From NCBI RefSeq assembly GCF_014839805.1, contig NC_051132.1:1674001-1738000 (forward strand): a DNA stretch of 64,000 nucleotides. Direction: 5' to 3'. Position 1 is the stretch's first letter, and each line of letters starts with the position of its first letter. The position numbers and the translations under genes are program-made. Origin of the DNA: Manduca sexta. Taxonomy: Eukaryota > Arthropoda > Insecta > Lepidoptera > Sphingidae. Positions 26,498-42,697 of the stretch are shown piece after piece. Under the pieces are notes generated by a model. That model was given only the letters and a program-made list of their open reading frames with translations, ran no database searches and had not been told where the DNA came from.

Positions 26498-26854
26498 CAA
26501 CATATTTTGATGAATTGATTCTACAAACTTTGAAGAGTACGGGATATATTTTTATATCCCTGTTATAAGTGTACGAAGGCCTAATAAATCGTGTCCAACA
26601 TTGGTTGACGATGGCCAAGTTAATTGAAGAAGCAATTATGTTTTACACCATGGCTATCAGTTTGTAATGACGCCAAGCCTGGTTGGAGGACAATTGCTGG
26701 CCGTAACTTAGCAATTCCGATAGCAGTAATAAGAACTGTTTGATAGACCATAAAGGAACAACAGTTTAAATTGTCATATTAAAATGTGACTACCTAATAT
26801 TCTTTATAGCTAACAAAACTTTAGCCGCGGTTTCGCCGAGTTTCTTGAAATACA

Positions 26855-26893
26855 ATTTTCCTATTTGTACTTATCTGGAACAAATAGGAAAAT
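26855..26893. repeat. Short perfect inverted repeat
   Basis: A perfect 14-bp stem (ATTTTCCTATTTGT at 26855-26868, its complement at 26880-26893) with an 11-nt loop in intergenic DNA. No gene is linked to it. Confidence 0.6.
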
Positions 26894-29059
26894 ATCTGGA
26901 TTTTACGTTCGAATTTTTTCAAACCTTGATAAATCCAATCCTGATAATATTTATATTATAATACACCTGGCAACACTTTACAAACCGCTAACACTCGCAA
27001 CTTCGAAGTTTATGTAGTTATTGAATTAACCTTATTTGTGGACTAGTTGTTTAATTTGTTTTACTGACGGGAACAGTTATTTTTTTAATTTATATTCTTT
27101 ATATTTCTGTGTTAAGAAAATGTTACTCGCCACGTGATGTTTCTAATGAGTACAATTTGCAAGAAACAATATTATAGAGAAACAACTTTCGCTTGTGAAA
27201 TCTCAGGTCACTAATGATTTACGATGAAGTTATAATTTAATTTCCAATTTGGCGTTTATCGCACTGGTATATTCTTTTAAATAACTTAAAAGAGAGTTTT
27301 GCAACGATATCAGTTAGATGATTAATCTAGATCACCAGTAGGTAACAGCATGGTTAATTATAGTCCTATTAATAATACTTCTTGAATAGAAATTAGGTTT
27401 TTCATGATAGTGTATCATGTAAACCTACCTAAAAAAACATTCGATGAATATTTATTTGCGAAAGGAGGTGATATATTTCAAAAACTATTCTCTCGGAAAA
27501 GGACAAAGTTCAATCTAGCGTTACTGATAACCCTTACTTTAGCAAGTTCCCGCCAAACACGCGGAAACAATATTTACCGTATGCTAAAAAACTGATAAAA
27601 GTGGAAAAAACGAAATAAAGACAAGTTGCGAGCCAAACAGTTGTTTTATCTTGAAAATGTTGTATGAAGGATTTCTAGGCCGTTTACGGCGCTCATAGTT
27701 CAAATAAGATTATGCTTATCCTATAATTTTCCGTTGTAATATCCTAATAAATATACCGCAATGGATTTTAAAAGATAAAAATATTATGATGATACCTAAT
27801 TTTTTTAAATATCCTTATTTCACTAATTTTAAAGACGTATTATAAATGCCTGAATAAACACTCATATCAAACAGTTACATTAGTGTGATGTAATCTTTTA
27901 TCAGGCACTGTTCTCTTGAGATCACAATATAATAATTAATTCCACGTCAATATGCCACTGAACGCTTGAATATCAAAATATTCCTTAAACCATTGATAGC
28001 TAGAATCAATGTAACAAGTTTATTTGCTGTAACTAATTTCTCACGTATCAAGCGACCGTTCATTAATGAAAATCGAAATCTTTATGATGATTTCATTCAG
28101 ACTTCAACCTATGCAGATTATAAGCTAGACTATAGAGCCACCCATCATAATTTACCTAGATATTCTCAACTCAAGAACGCTGATAGTTACATCAAATAGC
28201 TCGTAAACTTGCGATTCTCTTGAAATAATGTCGTAAACATTCTACAGTAAGCTTTAATAAAGTTTAAATTTTTCATAGCAAATTGCGACCGCGGCGTGAT
28301 GTTTTGTTCTGTGAGGAAGCGTTTACGATATTATTTTTATCTGTCTCAATCTCGGCGAGGCTACAAAGCACTTGTTATTGTTTCATTTTGTCATTGCGTT
28401 CAGAAGTTATATAACACTAGATGTTTGTTGATATTCTTGTGGGTTCGCCTATTTCAAGTATAAAATTATCACTATTTAAATTCGTCTTGTGGTACAAAGA
28501 AAGGGCAGCACCTCTTCCTTCCTTAGAAATTAAAAAATATATATCCAAATACAAAGCGTAACAGTCAAATGTTTACTGTTGATCAATCAATCCTCTACGT
28601 CGAAACTCAAATGAATTTATTAAATCCTATATTTCATTCGTGATGGTTTTTGCCTAAAAATCCTTTTTTTTTTTGTATAGCTCCCAATGGAAAAATATTG
28701 GCGTTGTAAGTGTGTACCTGTTATATGTCTGTCTGTGATATCGGTGGTGTGTGGTAACTGTTTTTAAAGTTATTTTTTTAACTGATATAATTTATGAAGA
28801 TCTATTCAGGCGTCAGCTTATTTTCTACTTTCACAAATCCGATTGATTTGAAATTCGATGTTATTATTGCTTCCGTGGTATTTCCAAATATGGCAACCTG
28901 AAGCTAATACTGCAGCATTTTATTATGGACTTTTTTTGCAAAATTGATTTTATTTTTACGTTTCAGACATGTGTTACCTAAATATTGATGGCAATTTAGG
29001 ACGTTTCTGGTGATGGCCAGAGCTGGTAATGCAATGATTGATTTAGTAGATTATAAACA

Positions 29060-29065
29060 TTTATT
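29060..29065 (-). terminator. Poly(A) signal of the orphan exon
   Basis: AATAAA on the minus strand, about 53 nt after the stop codon at 29118-29120. This is the usual position for a short 3'UTR and supports the exon as a real gene end. Confidence 0.5.
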
Positions 29066-29117
29066 ACATATTATTTTAATCAACATTATAAATCTCGTAA
29101 TCTAAAAGTAGAAACTG

Positions 29118-29291
29118 TCATTTCGATTCGTGCGATTGTATATCGAGTTCACTTTTGTCGGCTGAAGCTTTCTTGATAGCCGGCTTGGAGGCCTTGCCTG
29201 CGGAGGCGGCGGCGGCCTTATTGGGCTTTGAAGCTTTCGGTTTTTGGTTGGCGATTTGGTGGAATTCGCAAATATTTTTATCTGACAAAAC
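29118..29291 (-). CDS. Orphan terminal coding exon, Lys/Ala-rich C-terminus, unidentified
   Basis: On the minus strand a good acceptor (pyrimidine-rich TTCCTTTTAG) opens an exon in phase 0 that encodes 57 residues and ends in TGA, with AATAAA shortly after. The peptide starts VLSDKNICEFHQIANQKPKA and continues as a basic Lys/Ala/Ser-rich tail (KAAAASAGKASKPAIKK). The exon is clearly more GC-rich than its surroundings. Its first residues weakly recall the region of SRP14 before that protein's Lys/Ala tail, but the match is far too short to name it. Upstream exons on this strand would have to lie at higher coordinates, where the Rpt4 gene starts at 29556 on the other strand, and I found none. 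It may have exons overlapping Rpt4, or be a decayed or displaced gene end. Confidence 0.5.
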   Translation of the reverse strand, partial: VLSDKNICEFHQIANQKPKASKPNKAAAASAGKASKPAIKKASADKSELDIQSHESK

Positions 29292-29378
29292 CTAAAAGGA
29301 ATGCAGTTTCATGAACTGAACGCTTTTTAATTTCTGGACGAATTAAAAAGTTAAACTGTTTGTCTATAGATTGATGCT

Positions 29379-29442
29379 AGGCTGTATGGCTGAGAGCCTT
29401 TGCCTTCTCCTTAAGGAGTAAATCAAACCAAAAAAAAAAAAA
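29379..29442 (+). mobile_element. Short poly(A)-tailed retroposed insert with 11-bp target duplication
   Basis: A 64-bp insert ends in about 14 A residues and is flanked by the perfect duplication AGATTGATGCT (29368-29378 and 29443-29453). It is a 5'-truncated retroposition event placed between the orphan exon and the Rpt4 start. The source of the non-poly(A) part was not identified. Confidence 0.75.
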
Positions 29443-29453
29443 AGATTGATGCT

Positions 29454-29555
29454 GTCAAATTCTGTCAAATCACAAATGCCAAACTGGAATAGTGAATTGT
29501 AAATTTTGCCAGTAATTGTTTAAATCGGATATAAATAATACAATTTTGAATCAAA
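29454..29555 (+). promoter_or_regulatory. Rpt4 5' flank / promoter region
   Basis: About 100 bp between the retroposed insert and the Rpt4 ATG. It carries a tandem GTCAAATTCTGTCAAAT and no obvious TATA box close to the start. Promoter role is inferred from position only. Confidence 0.35.
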
Positions 29556-34253
<4,698 letters not shown>

Positions 34254-34284
34254 TGCATTGTTATAATAATAATAGTCTGTCTTT

Positions 34285-34290
34285 ATTAAA
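34285..34290 (+). terminator. Poly(A) signal of Rpt4
   Basis: ATTAAA 31 nt after the Rpt4 stop codon, giving a very short 3'UTR. The next hexamers downstream are less well placed. Confidence 0.45.
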
Positions 34291-35211
34291 CCATTTATTA
34301 ACAATACATAGTACATTTATTTTACAACACTTATAAGGCATTAATGAACCCTGTTATTTAGAATTAAGATGGCCAGTAGACTCCCTTTAATGAGGAGACC
34401 AAATAGGCTAATACATTAATAAATCACCATATTTTGGCATTGCGTCGTAGCATAGCAGTTATGTGATCGTTATATTTGGAGTAAAATTATGGAAAAGTTT
34501 TCTAAAACGTACCTAATCTCAATCTTTAATCCGATTCCGAGAATGAACCAATCAATGACTCGTATGCAATCGTGTCAAAAAATCTTTGTTCTGATTGGTC
34601 AATTTTGGATATAGATCAAAAAAAGACGATTGGGATCGTTTATTGAAAATGGCGGTAAGTTGAACATGAGTGTTTCAGTAATAAATTACAAAGTGCCTTA
34701 TATTGGAGTGAGAGTGCCTCGCGAGTCCAGTATTAATACTTTTTAAAGTGCATTAATTTATGGCGCTTAGCATTTGTAGTGACTAGTTTGCCCCGGAAAA
34801 CTCTTTTACTCAGAAACATTAATAAAATAATAAGATTAAAAGCATTTTACTCAAAACCCTTCATGTAGTTTGACTTACTTTGTTAACTAAGGTTCCATCT
34901 TATGCATTATTTTGCAATCAATTTATTCACAAAAATATCTACAAAATAAAAAAATATTAACTGGAAACATTAAAATTTTCACAAGTTTTATGATTATAAG
35001 TACCACTTTATGTTCAAAGTTTATTTATTTCCCAAAATTTTTTAGTGGTGTGTCCATTAAATGGTGATGGAAATTAATACATCGAATCTTTAATTACATT
35101 CAGAAATACTTTATATGAAGCGGAAAAACATTGACTGACTTTTTTTTTATATTTAAAGAATTTTGTTTCGTAGAAGTAGCCTCCTTTATGCTCTGGTAAT
35201 ATATTAGTACT
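34291..35211. other. Intergenic spacer between convergent Rpt4 and TAB1
   Basis: AT-rich spacer with no supported gene. At about 34535-34600 there are facing CCAAT motifs (ACCAATCA and TGATTGGT). Near 34648 an ATGGCG followed by GTAAGT resembles a tiny first exon, but nothing downstream on the plus strand supports a gene. Confidence 0.5.
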
Positions 35212-35690
35212 AGAATTCCAGACCGACTTAAACAAAATCTATACAATTATATAAAGCTGAACAGTTTCTTTGTTTGAACGCGTTAATCTCAGGAATTAAT
35301 GGGTGGGATTAAAAATTCTTTTAGTGTTGGATACCCCATTTATCAAGGAAGCCTATAGGTTATATAATATCACGCTATGACCAATAGGAGCGGAGCATCA
35401 ATGAAAAATGTTACACAAACGGACCAAACGTATACATACTTTATTTTATTTTTACGGAACTAATCCTCACAAAAAGTTTAAAAATATATATTTTAAAACA
35501 AAGTCCCCCACCGCATCTGTCTGAATGCAATAAACTCAATAACTATCATCGAATTTCGATGAAATTTGGTATGGAGATAGTTTGAGTCCCTGGAAAGGAC
35601 GTATGCTGCTCTCTATTCCGAGAAAATATAAAACGGGATTTTTATCCCGGAAAATTCTTTTACGCGGGCGAAGCCGCGAGAAAATTTAGT
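35212..35690 (+). repeat. Dispersed repeat family G, touching the TAB1 stop codon
   Basis: The right end has the signature TTTTACGCGGGCGAAGCCGCG followed by an AGT end, shared with copies at 38884, 43225 and, reversed, 51474 and 52932. The middle carries the family block with TTTCGATGAAATTTGG and GGACGTATGCTG. It ends at about 35690, the last base of the TAB1 stop codon, so the TAB1 3'UTR is made at least partly of this repeat. The left boundary is approximate. Confidence 0.6.
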
Positions 35691-38600
35691 TATTTAATAA
35701 AATCCGGCAAGTTACCATTCCTACGCGCTTTCGCCACATTCTCATAATAACAAGAAAAATCCACATAACCCTTTATCTTCTTATCTTTCTCGTACAAACG
35801 ACCGCTCGGATAAATATCCGACGACGACTCCATCGAACGATTCGTATCCGCCATTGAATCATTCGTTCCCTCATTCGTTCCTGATGAATAAACTTCCGAA
35901 TCGATCTCATTCAGTAAGGTGTTTGATTTGGACTGAACTATCGGATTGAAGCGGACTGACGGATTTTTTGGTATCGGGTTAGTATCTTCGGCTGGTGGGA
36001 GGAAATTGAAATTCCTTATTAGCAGAGACACGTGGGTATTCGATTTCGGTGTAAGGCTGTTTTTGACGCAGTAGGAGACGAATTCTTCTTCAATCTCCTC
36101 AAGGACTGACTGACTGACTCTTCTGAAGTCGGTTTGCTTCCTAAAGTTCTCTACTATGATCTGCGCGAGCTCTTTGTTGGTTTGTTCACTGCTGCCTTTC
36201 GTCTCTTGGATTCGTTTGAACACACCAGCGCTGACTAACACGAGGAATCTGAAATTTATGAATAAATTTTATGACATTCAATGACGAAATTAATTTTTCG
36301 ATTACCACTTTAAAAACTATGACTGCTAGTAGCACAGTAAATGCTCGTGGCAAAATATTCAGAACATGAAATATCTGTACCTTTATAAATTTTATCCAGT
36401 GATTTTAAGTCCCAATACACAAAAAAAATGTAGCACATATTACAACATTTTTGGCCCCTTAAAACCCATGGCATTTTGCCTGTCATGTCACGCTTTAGTT
36501 ACTATTATAAATGTTAACCATACAAATAAAAAAATATAAACGAATTATAGTGTATATGCCTAGCGTGAATACCATATGATATATTCAAATGTAAAAATAG
36601 GTTTGTTAACTTCGAAATAAATAAATAAAAATCTCTATAAAGTTCTTTATGTTACTGCAAGGCGCGCGTCACCTTGAGAAGTTAGAAGTCAAGTGTTATT
36701 ATTCCCAGTAGTTATAGAGCTACAATGTCCTTCAAACCGGATTACAAAAGCTCTTGCATACCAAACAAAGCAGTACCTAGTTACTACTTATTTATGAATA
36801 TTAATCTACACAGGCGTATGATAAATTGAATTTAACTAAAATGGAAATTGATAAAATATCTGTGATTCCACATTACGTAATCTATCAAATACCCACAATA
36901 AAATTGTATAACATATGCAGGGATATTATAAAGTTTTTTTTTATTGCTGCTTGAATGACGAGACGAGCTTGCCGTTCGCCTGATGGTAAGCGATAAAACC
37001 GACCATAAACAGGAGAAACACCAACACCTTGAATTACAAAATATTGTTTGGTATTCCACTGCGCTCGCCATACTGAGACATGAGCTGTTGAGTCTTATTA
37101 TGTCCAGTAGTTACAGTGGCTACAATGCCCTTCAAACCGAAACACAGCAGTGACTGCACATTGCTGTTTGGCGGCAGAAATAGACATTGCGATGGTACCT
37201 ACCCAGGCAGACTCACATATGAAAGACCTACCGCCAGTAGGATATTTTTAATATAGACAATTTCAAAGACCCTTATAATTTTTTTAGAATAATGTTTTAC
37301 ATTTAAGTCAAATTGTGTAAAAATGGAATATACCTGCAACTTTCATCGAGTGTGATAGGTCCATGTATCTCGGGGGCTGCCACTACTGGCTCGGAGGCGG
37401 CCGCGCTTATGTTAGGAAATGCCTTGTAAAGCCCTTTGACTAGATAGTTGCCCAGGCATCTAGTACCTGTCTGATTGCCTAGGTATTGCGCTGTGGGGTG
37501 ATAAATAATAATATTAGTATCGTGATAATAAAATAATTAAATATAATCTAAGTACAATACCATAACAAACAGGTACATTACGCCTTTTAGTTTTAATAGC
37601 AGCGTAAATAGGTTAAATTGGGTCTGGCTAAATTCCTAAGCCAAATAACCATGAATTTTTCTAATAAAATTTTCCAATATTGTATCTTCTGGAGGGTTTG
37701 AAGTTTGGTCACATCTGCAACACAATTGCCATGTATGTTTTATTCCTATGAATGTCCTATAATGGATAGGAATAAAGACAGATAATAGTAGACTATCGCA
37801 GAATAACATAATATTGAGCTATATCTTATCAATTCGATTCAAGAAAATCCAGTCAGAATCGCGAGCAAAAGCTCTAGCTTTGAACTACATATAAAACATA
37901 CCATTCCTCAACTTATTGACGTCCAGGCCAAGTTGCGACAGCCTGAGCAGCTCATCCTCATTGTTGAGACTGTGGTCTACCGTCAACTGCACCACTCTTA
38001 ATACTGAGTTGTCATCCGTCCTACACAACAGTGCTCGAGTCTCACCTTAAAATTTAACAACAGCTATTACAAGAGTTCTCTCTACATGACGTTAAGGTCT
38101 ACTTTCCTAAAGAAATTATAGGCATAAAAATAGGTATCTACCCAATTTATTAACCCAAATGAATGAATGAATTGAACGAACCGTGAACACTAAACCTTGA
38201 TACTATCAACAATCTAGGCTTAAGCCGGTGCATGCTGGCACTAACCGGTCTTATGGATCGAGCAGGAAAAATAAAATCAACAATACTTTATAGTTTACTG
38301 CATTGGGCACGGTTGACCTTTACTATCGAGGGACTTTAGATCTTGGCCAAACATGCTGGCCTAGAGTGGCAGTTACTCACCAACATTGGCGACAAATAAT
38401 TTGTTATTGTGAACCAGAGCGATGACCACCGTGGCACCTCCGGACAAATGCTGGTCTATCTCCTTCAAACGAGCCAGTATTGTGTCTCGGTTCTTGAAAA
38501 AAATTGTACACCCACATAAAATTAGGTCAGTTTCGAAACTAGATACTCTGTTTTCAATTTTTGTTAGTCTCAGAAACAGAAATTGTTTACTTTCACCAAA

Positions 38601-41065
38601 TGTGGATATAAATATAGGATGTGTAATTTTAAATATTAATTCCATTTGATCTCCGGAAACAATACATTGGAACTTGTGGTTAAATTTAGACTGGATCAGT
38701 AATGCAACAGCTTACATTTTTGGAAAAAAAAGCAAGAATGACTCATGTGAATTATCTCTTCAAATATAGGATTAGAGTTTAATAACGAAGATTGTGATGA
38801 GATAAGATAGGAATTACTTATGACTCATTGCCTTTACTTAATATGCAACATTGATATGTATACAATATTTATTTATCTATACATATTATAAAACAAAGTC
38901 GACGATAGCTGCCTGTATGTGATCGATTTTCTCAAAATCTACTGAACGGATTTTTATCCTTTTTTTACTAAAAGATAAAGCAATTCTTGAGGAAGGTTTA
39001 GGTTTATAGTACATTACGGTTTTATGCAAATTGAATGAAATATAACGATTACTGCTGAAGAGAAAAACTTTGTCACACACTGATATCCACGCGGGCGAAG
39101 TCGCGGGCACAGTTAGTATTACATAATATATTAAGAAAGCAATGAGTTACAGTTGAAAGTCCAAATCATTTTTGGTAAATTGACTTGCTAATCGGGATGG
39201 TATAATATTTATAAAATTAACTTTGTTCACAAGATTGCTAATCTACCCGAGGTTGTCCTTGCCATTTGTCTAGATCAGCGTTTCCTAACGTGGGGCTCAC
39301 GCCCCACAGGTGGGCAATTTCATAGATAAGGGGGGGCAATTTAAACAAAATTATCAGTTTTTCATTATATGTTTTGAAATTTGACTTACGATGTTTGATA
39401 ACAATTTCATAGTGATTTCTTCCTAAAACTTATCATTTATATTTCCTAAGGAACAAAACAATTTTTAAAGATTAAAAATTATGTATGGGGAGCATGAAAT
39501 TTTAGAAATGATAAGGTGGGGCATTGCCTAAAAAAGGTTGGGAAACACTGGTCTAGATCATTGATTCCTTGGTTCATGTGGACCCCCAGGGACCAAAAAT
39601 GAGGGTTTACAATTCGTAAGCGGGGGTCGACGAAAATTTATCGTGTTTGATAGTGAAGAACTAAAATATTGGCTTGACTTCAGCTATCAATGTAAGTAGA
39701 TAATATTAATAGGGCTCGTAAGGCACGGTGACCCCAATATAACTGTGCAGCCGTCCCATGCGTAGGCTAGGCGGTAATGGTAGAGCACTTTCTCCGCGAA
39801 AGCAAAAAATCCACCGAAACCCGCAAAACTTTGAAAATGGTCTAGGAGAATAAAAAGTTTGGGAACCTCTGGTCTAGAAAGTGAATCAAGGGACCAAGAT
39901 GGAAAAGATTGGAGAATGCCTGTACTGATAGGCAAACAGACATGCGAAAAACAAACAAGCAAATGACAAATACTTAAATAATCATTATTTCATAACAATA
40001 AAACTAATAATCCGCATAAAAGACATATTATTGTTTGAGACACTTACTTGTGCTTCGTTTAAAGTCTGCAGTTGATATTGGAGACTGGTTCTCTCTGCTA
40101 TCATGCCATCATAGTTCTCTATGTATGCTTTCTCAACTGACACAAATGCATTTCTGAAAAAAAAATGGTATATTTTATTTGATATGAATGTTTTTAAGCG
40201 ACTTCAAAAGAAGAGATGAGGTTCTCAATTAGACTTGTTTTTTTTTTAAATATTTTCTAACTCAATCATTTATTAATCAATTTGGAAATATGTTTCTTTA
40301 TTTTTTAAAAATATAGGTACTTCCAGATTAACCCACTTAAATATTTATAAAATCGGTTTAGTAGTTGGGTTCTTAAACCGACATAACTGGAATAAGTGTG
40401 TCGTCCTTGTAAACGAAATTTCGAATTATGCTTGCCCTGCACTTTTGCAGTGATGTTCTTATACTAGGTTTTGTTGTAGCCATATCTTATTTCATACATA
40501 CATAGATCGCATGACACCTTTTTCTCAATTCAGAGGTAGGCAGAGATATAACACATCCGCTCGATAATCGTGCCGAGTGCGCATTAGATCTACACCACAG
40601 ATGCAGTACATTTCTTTACAACACGGAAAAGTAAAAAAAAATACTAGTTAAACTTTTTACAAAAATTAATCCAACTTCAAAAAGCACTCAAAACCAAAAA
40701 AATATTTATTTAACATATGGGGCATACCACGTGAAGCGGGCACGCAAAAAAACTCGATGTCTCAGATTTTCGTAATATTTGATTATGTTATATCTGTATA
40801 TGTCCTCGATCCAGATACAAAACATTTTTAAAGTATAAAGTCTGGTTAGCGAGTTTAAAGACTTTGAAGTTTTGACTGGCCGGCTGGTATACGCCACTTC
40901 GAATCCAATTATCAAGTCTTTAAATGTTACAATAAAATAAATAAAGCAATGAAATAAATACTCCATTTAATGAGCTTTTTTATTGTATTATTGGAAATTG
41001 AAAAATGATTTTTTTTCTTTGAAAAAAATATGTTTGAAAGTTTCAAACTTGAATTTCACAAAGTT

Positions 41066-41100
<35 letters not shown>

Positions 41101-42697
41101 AAATATATATATATATATTTTTTTTTTTTCTAAAAATAGCTACTATTGTATAGATAATACCTGCGAAGTTTCATAATGAGGGCTGAGAAGTCGTTTAGGA
41201 GCTAGACCGATTACAGTGCCGAAGTGCGGCGGTCGCCAAAAAGAGCGAAGTAGTAAAAACTTTCAATTAAACTAAATACTGTATATCACAGTATTTTATT
41301 ATGTTTTGCATTGCTTTAAGGATTCAATTAAATCTGATTATAATATAAAAAAATATATTTATATTACAGTGGTTTTTGGAGGTAGTAAAATTTTTTGTTA
41401 CTCTTAGTAGTTTAAATCAGTATCATTTGTTTATTACTGATTTTCATAAAACGCACTCAATAACTGGGCTATATACAATTCAAAATATGAAAATGCATGT
41501 TTAGGTGTTTCTGCCACAACTACATCTTATTTTTTTACTACATTGTTGGCTAAACAGTGTCCACGTCATCCAGCCATGTACCTTTAATAGTAGCATACAT
41601 ACTTATAAACTATGGGGTTCTGAAATAAATTCCCAGGATGACAATTTGTGATTTAAAAAAAATAAAACAAAACAAACACACATTATGCATTTAAACCCAA
41701 AGGGGTACGCAGGGGCGCAACCAGGGCACCCACTTTTCATGTTTTATCAATTCCAATAAATTCAAAGAACTGTGCAGTTTCAGTTTTGGTATAAAGTTGC
41801 AATCTCACCTCAGCCTATCTCTTATTTCTTCATCACTGTATATTATTGTGGTGGCCATGAGGTTGTGCTGGTCTGCAGAGGGGGGCGGGAACAGGATCTC
41901 CGCAGCCATTCTCTGCATGATGAACCGAGCTGCCTCCAGCCCATTGTGCGGCTCAAATACTCCATACAGGCAGCTGGGTGTGACATAATTATAGATTAAA
42001 CTTTCTTGGGTTTTTTGCTATTAATATGTCTAAGTTCATTTATATATCAATGACATGGTGTCTACCTTATGCAATGAATTTGTATATTGTATTTTTATTT
42101 AGAATATGGACAATAAAAGTCATTACATTTCTAAACACAGTAACATATCGCTGATAATTACAAGTATATTAATTAAATTTAAAAATATTAATATGTAATA
42201 ATGTAATGTGTGATTAAAATTGTATAAATTGTCTGCAAATTTAATAAATGCGCCACTTTACATACAGTACATTGGAAGCCACATAAGATAAAACAATTTT
42301 TAATATTTTTAGTAATGTCTTTCCTGTCAACTTCTTTACAAAAATAAAGAGTAACAAAATAATATGAGGTTTATGCTTTTTTGTATTTGAAGCTATTACT
42401 AAATACAATATAATACTACTTATTATGAATACCCAATAATGGTATATCTGATATTACTATAAAAAATAATGTTAGAAAAATATTTTTAAAAGATGAAAAC
42501 TCATTAAAAATTTACAAGTCATCTAATGTCTGTAAGAGAATAATTTCGATTATTACTCACAAATTGTCTTCAGTTTGGCAATAAAAACACAGATAGTCAT
42601 CTGTGTTGTTCAAACTTCCTCCCAGTCGCGAAAAATATGACGCGACGCAAGTATTCCTGCATTTTGGTAGATCATCAGTCCACGGACGTGCTATCAT
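35690..42697 (-). CDS. TAB1: TAB1, TAK1-binding protein 1 (PP2C-like pseudophosphatase)
   Basis: Seven exons on the minus strand: 42697-42561, 41973-41809, 40153-40048, 38492-38381, 38045-37902, 37490-37334 and 36248-35690. All have GT/AG borders and join in frame to 459 residues (human protein about 504). TAB1 binds and activates the MAP3K TAK1 in cytokine and insect immune (IMD-type) signalling. Diagnostic parts are the start (MIARPWTDDLPKC), the PP2C-like fold over about residues 8-355 with YGVF (49-52), SGGATVVIALVHNNKLFVANVG (153-174, split here by family knowledge into beta strands), FLVLVSAGVFK (275-285) and LLIRNF (349-354), a Ser/Asn-rich linker, and a C-terminal YVDF (435-438) that matches the TAK1-docking motif. 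Metal-ligand positions of true PP2Cs are changed (E53, A281, H346), so catalysis is not expected. The start is the first ATG that fits the family N-terminus; the frame stays open somewhat further upstream. Confidence 0.93.
36952..37239 (+). repeat. Dispersed repeat family D in TAB1 intron 6
   Basis: Full copy in the opposite orientation to TAB1, from TTGAATGACGAGACGAGC to GACCTACCGCCAGTAG. It ends 95 bp before the exon 6 donor side. Confidence 0.8.
38884..39117 (+). repeat. Dispersed repeat family G in TAB1 intron 3
   Basis: It runs from ATTATAAAACAAAGTCG through CTACTGAACGGATTTTTAT to the signature ACGCGGGCGAAGTCGCGGGC and a short AGTTAGT end. Same orientation as the copy that abuts the TAB1 stop. 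Confidence 0.7.
39276..39550. mobile_element. hAT-type MITE with perfect 8-bp target duplication
   Basis: A 275-bp non-coding element with terminal inverted repeats CAGCGTTTCCTAAC (left) and, read inward from the right, CAGTGTTTCCCAAC. It is flanked by perfect GTCTAGAT octamers (39268-39275 and 39551-39558). Short TIRs of this form with an 8-bp duplication are the mark of hAT elements. It lies in TAB1 intron 3. Confidence 0.88.
39559..39871. mobile_element. Second hAT-type MITE, adjacent and related to the 11273 element
   Basis: A 313-bp element directly after the octamer of the first MITE. The right end read inward is CAGAGGTTCCCAAAC; the left end CATTGATTCC is decayed. The octamers on its sides are GTCTAGAT and GTCTAGAA. 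Its body matches the element at 11273-11611 in the receptor gene, so both belong to one family. Confidence 0.75.
41069..41118. repeat. (AT)n microsatellite
   Basis: Two (AT)n runs split by AATAAA-like sequence, followed by a T run, in TAB1 intron 2. Confidence 0.8.
41698..41738 (-). repeat. SINE family B, small fragment
   Basis: Only the terminal part (GGGTACGCAGGGGCGCAACC on the plus strand) remains, 70 bp beyond the donor of TAB1 exon 2. Confidence 0.6.

Larger units (their letters stand above)
19491..29059. other. Repeat-rich intergenic region
   Basis: No gene could be supported between the receptor 3' side and the orphan exon at 29118. Apart from the listed family A, B, C and D copies, the DNA is AT-rich. 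It has a few GC-richer islands (about 23280-23400, 24820-24900 and 25560-25740) that carry no convincing ORF or splice structure and could be regulatory. Confidence 0.5.

Noticed and set aside
34640..34660. ATGGCG followed by GTAAGT on the plus strand, resembling a two-codon first exon with CCAAT-like motifs upstream
   Set aside because: No downstream plus-strand exon could be found to join it, and such short matches occur by chance.
36832..37071. 79-codon minus-strand ORF between TAB1 exons 6 and 7
   Set aside because: It is the reverse reading of the family D repeat in that intron.
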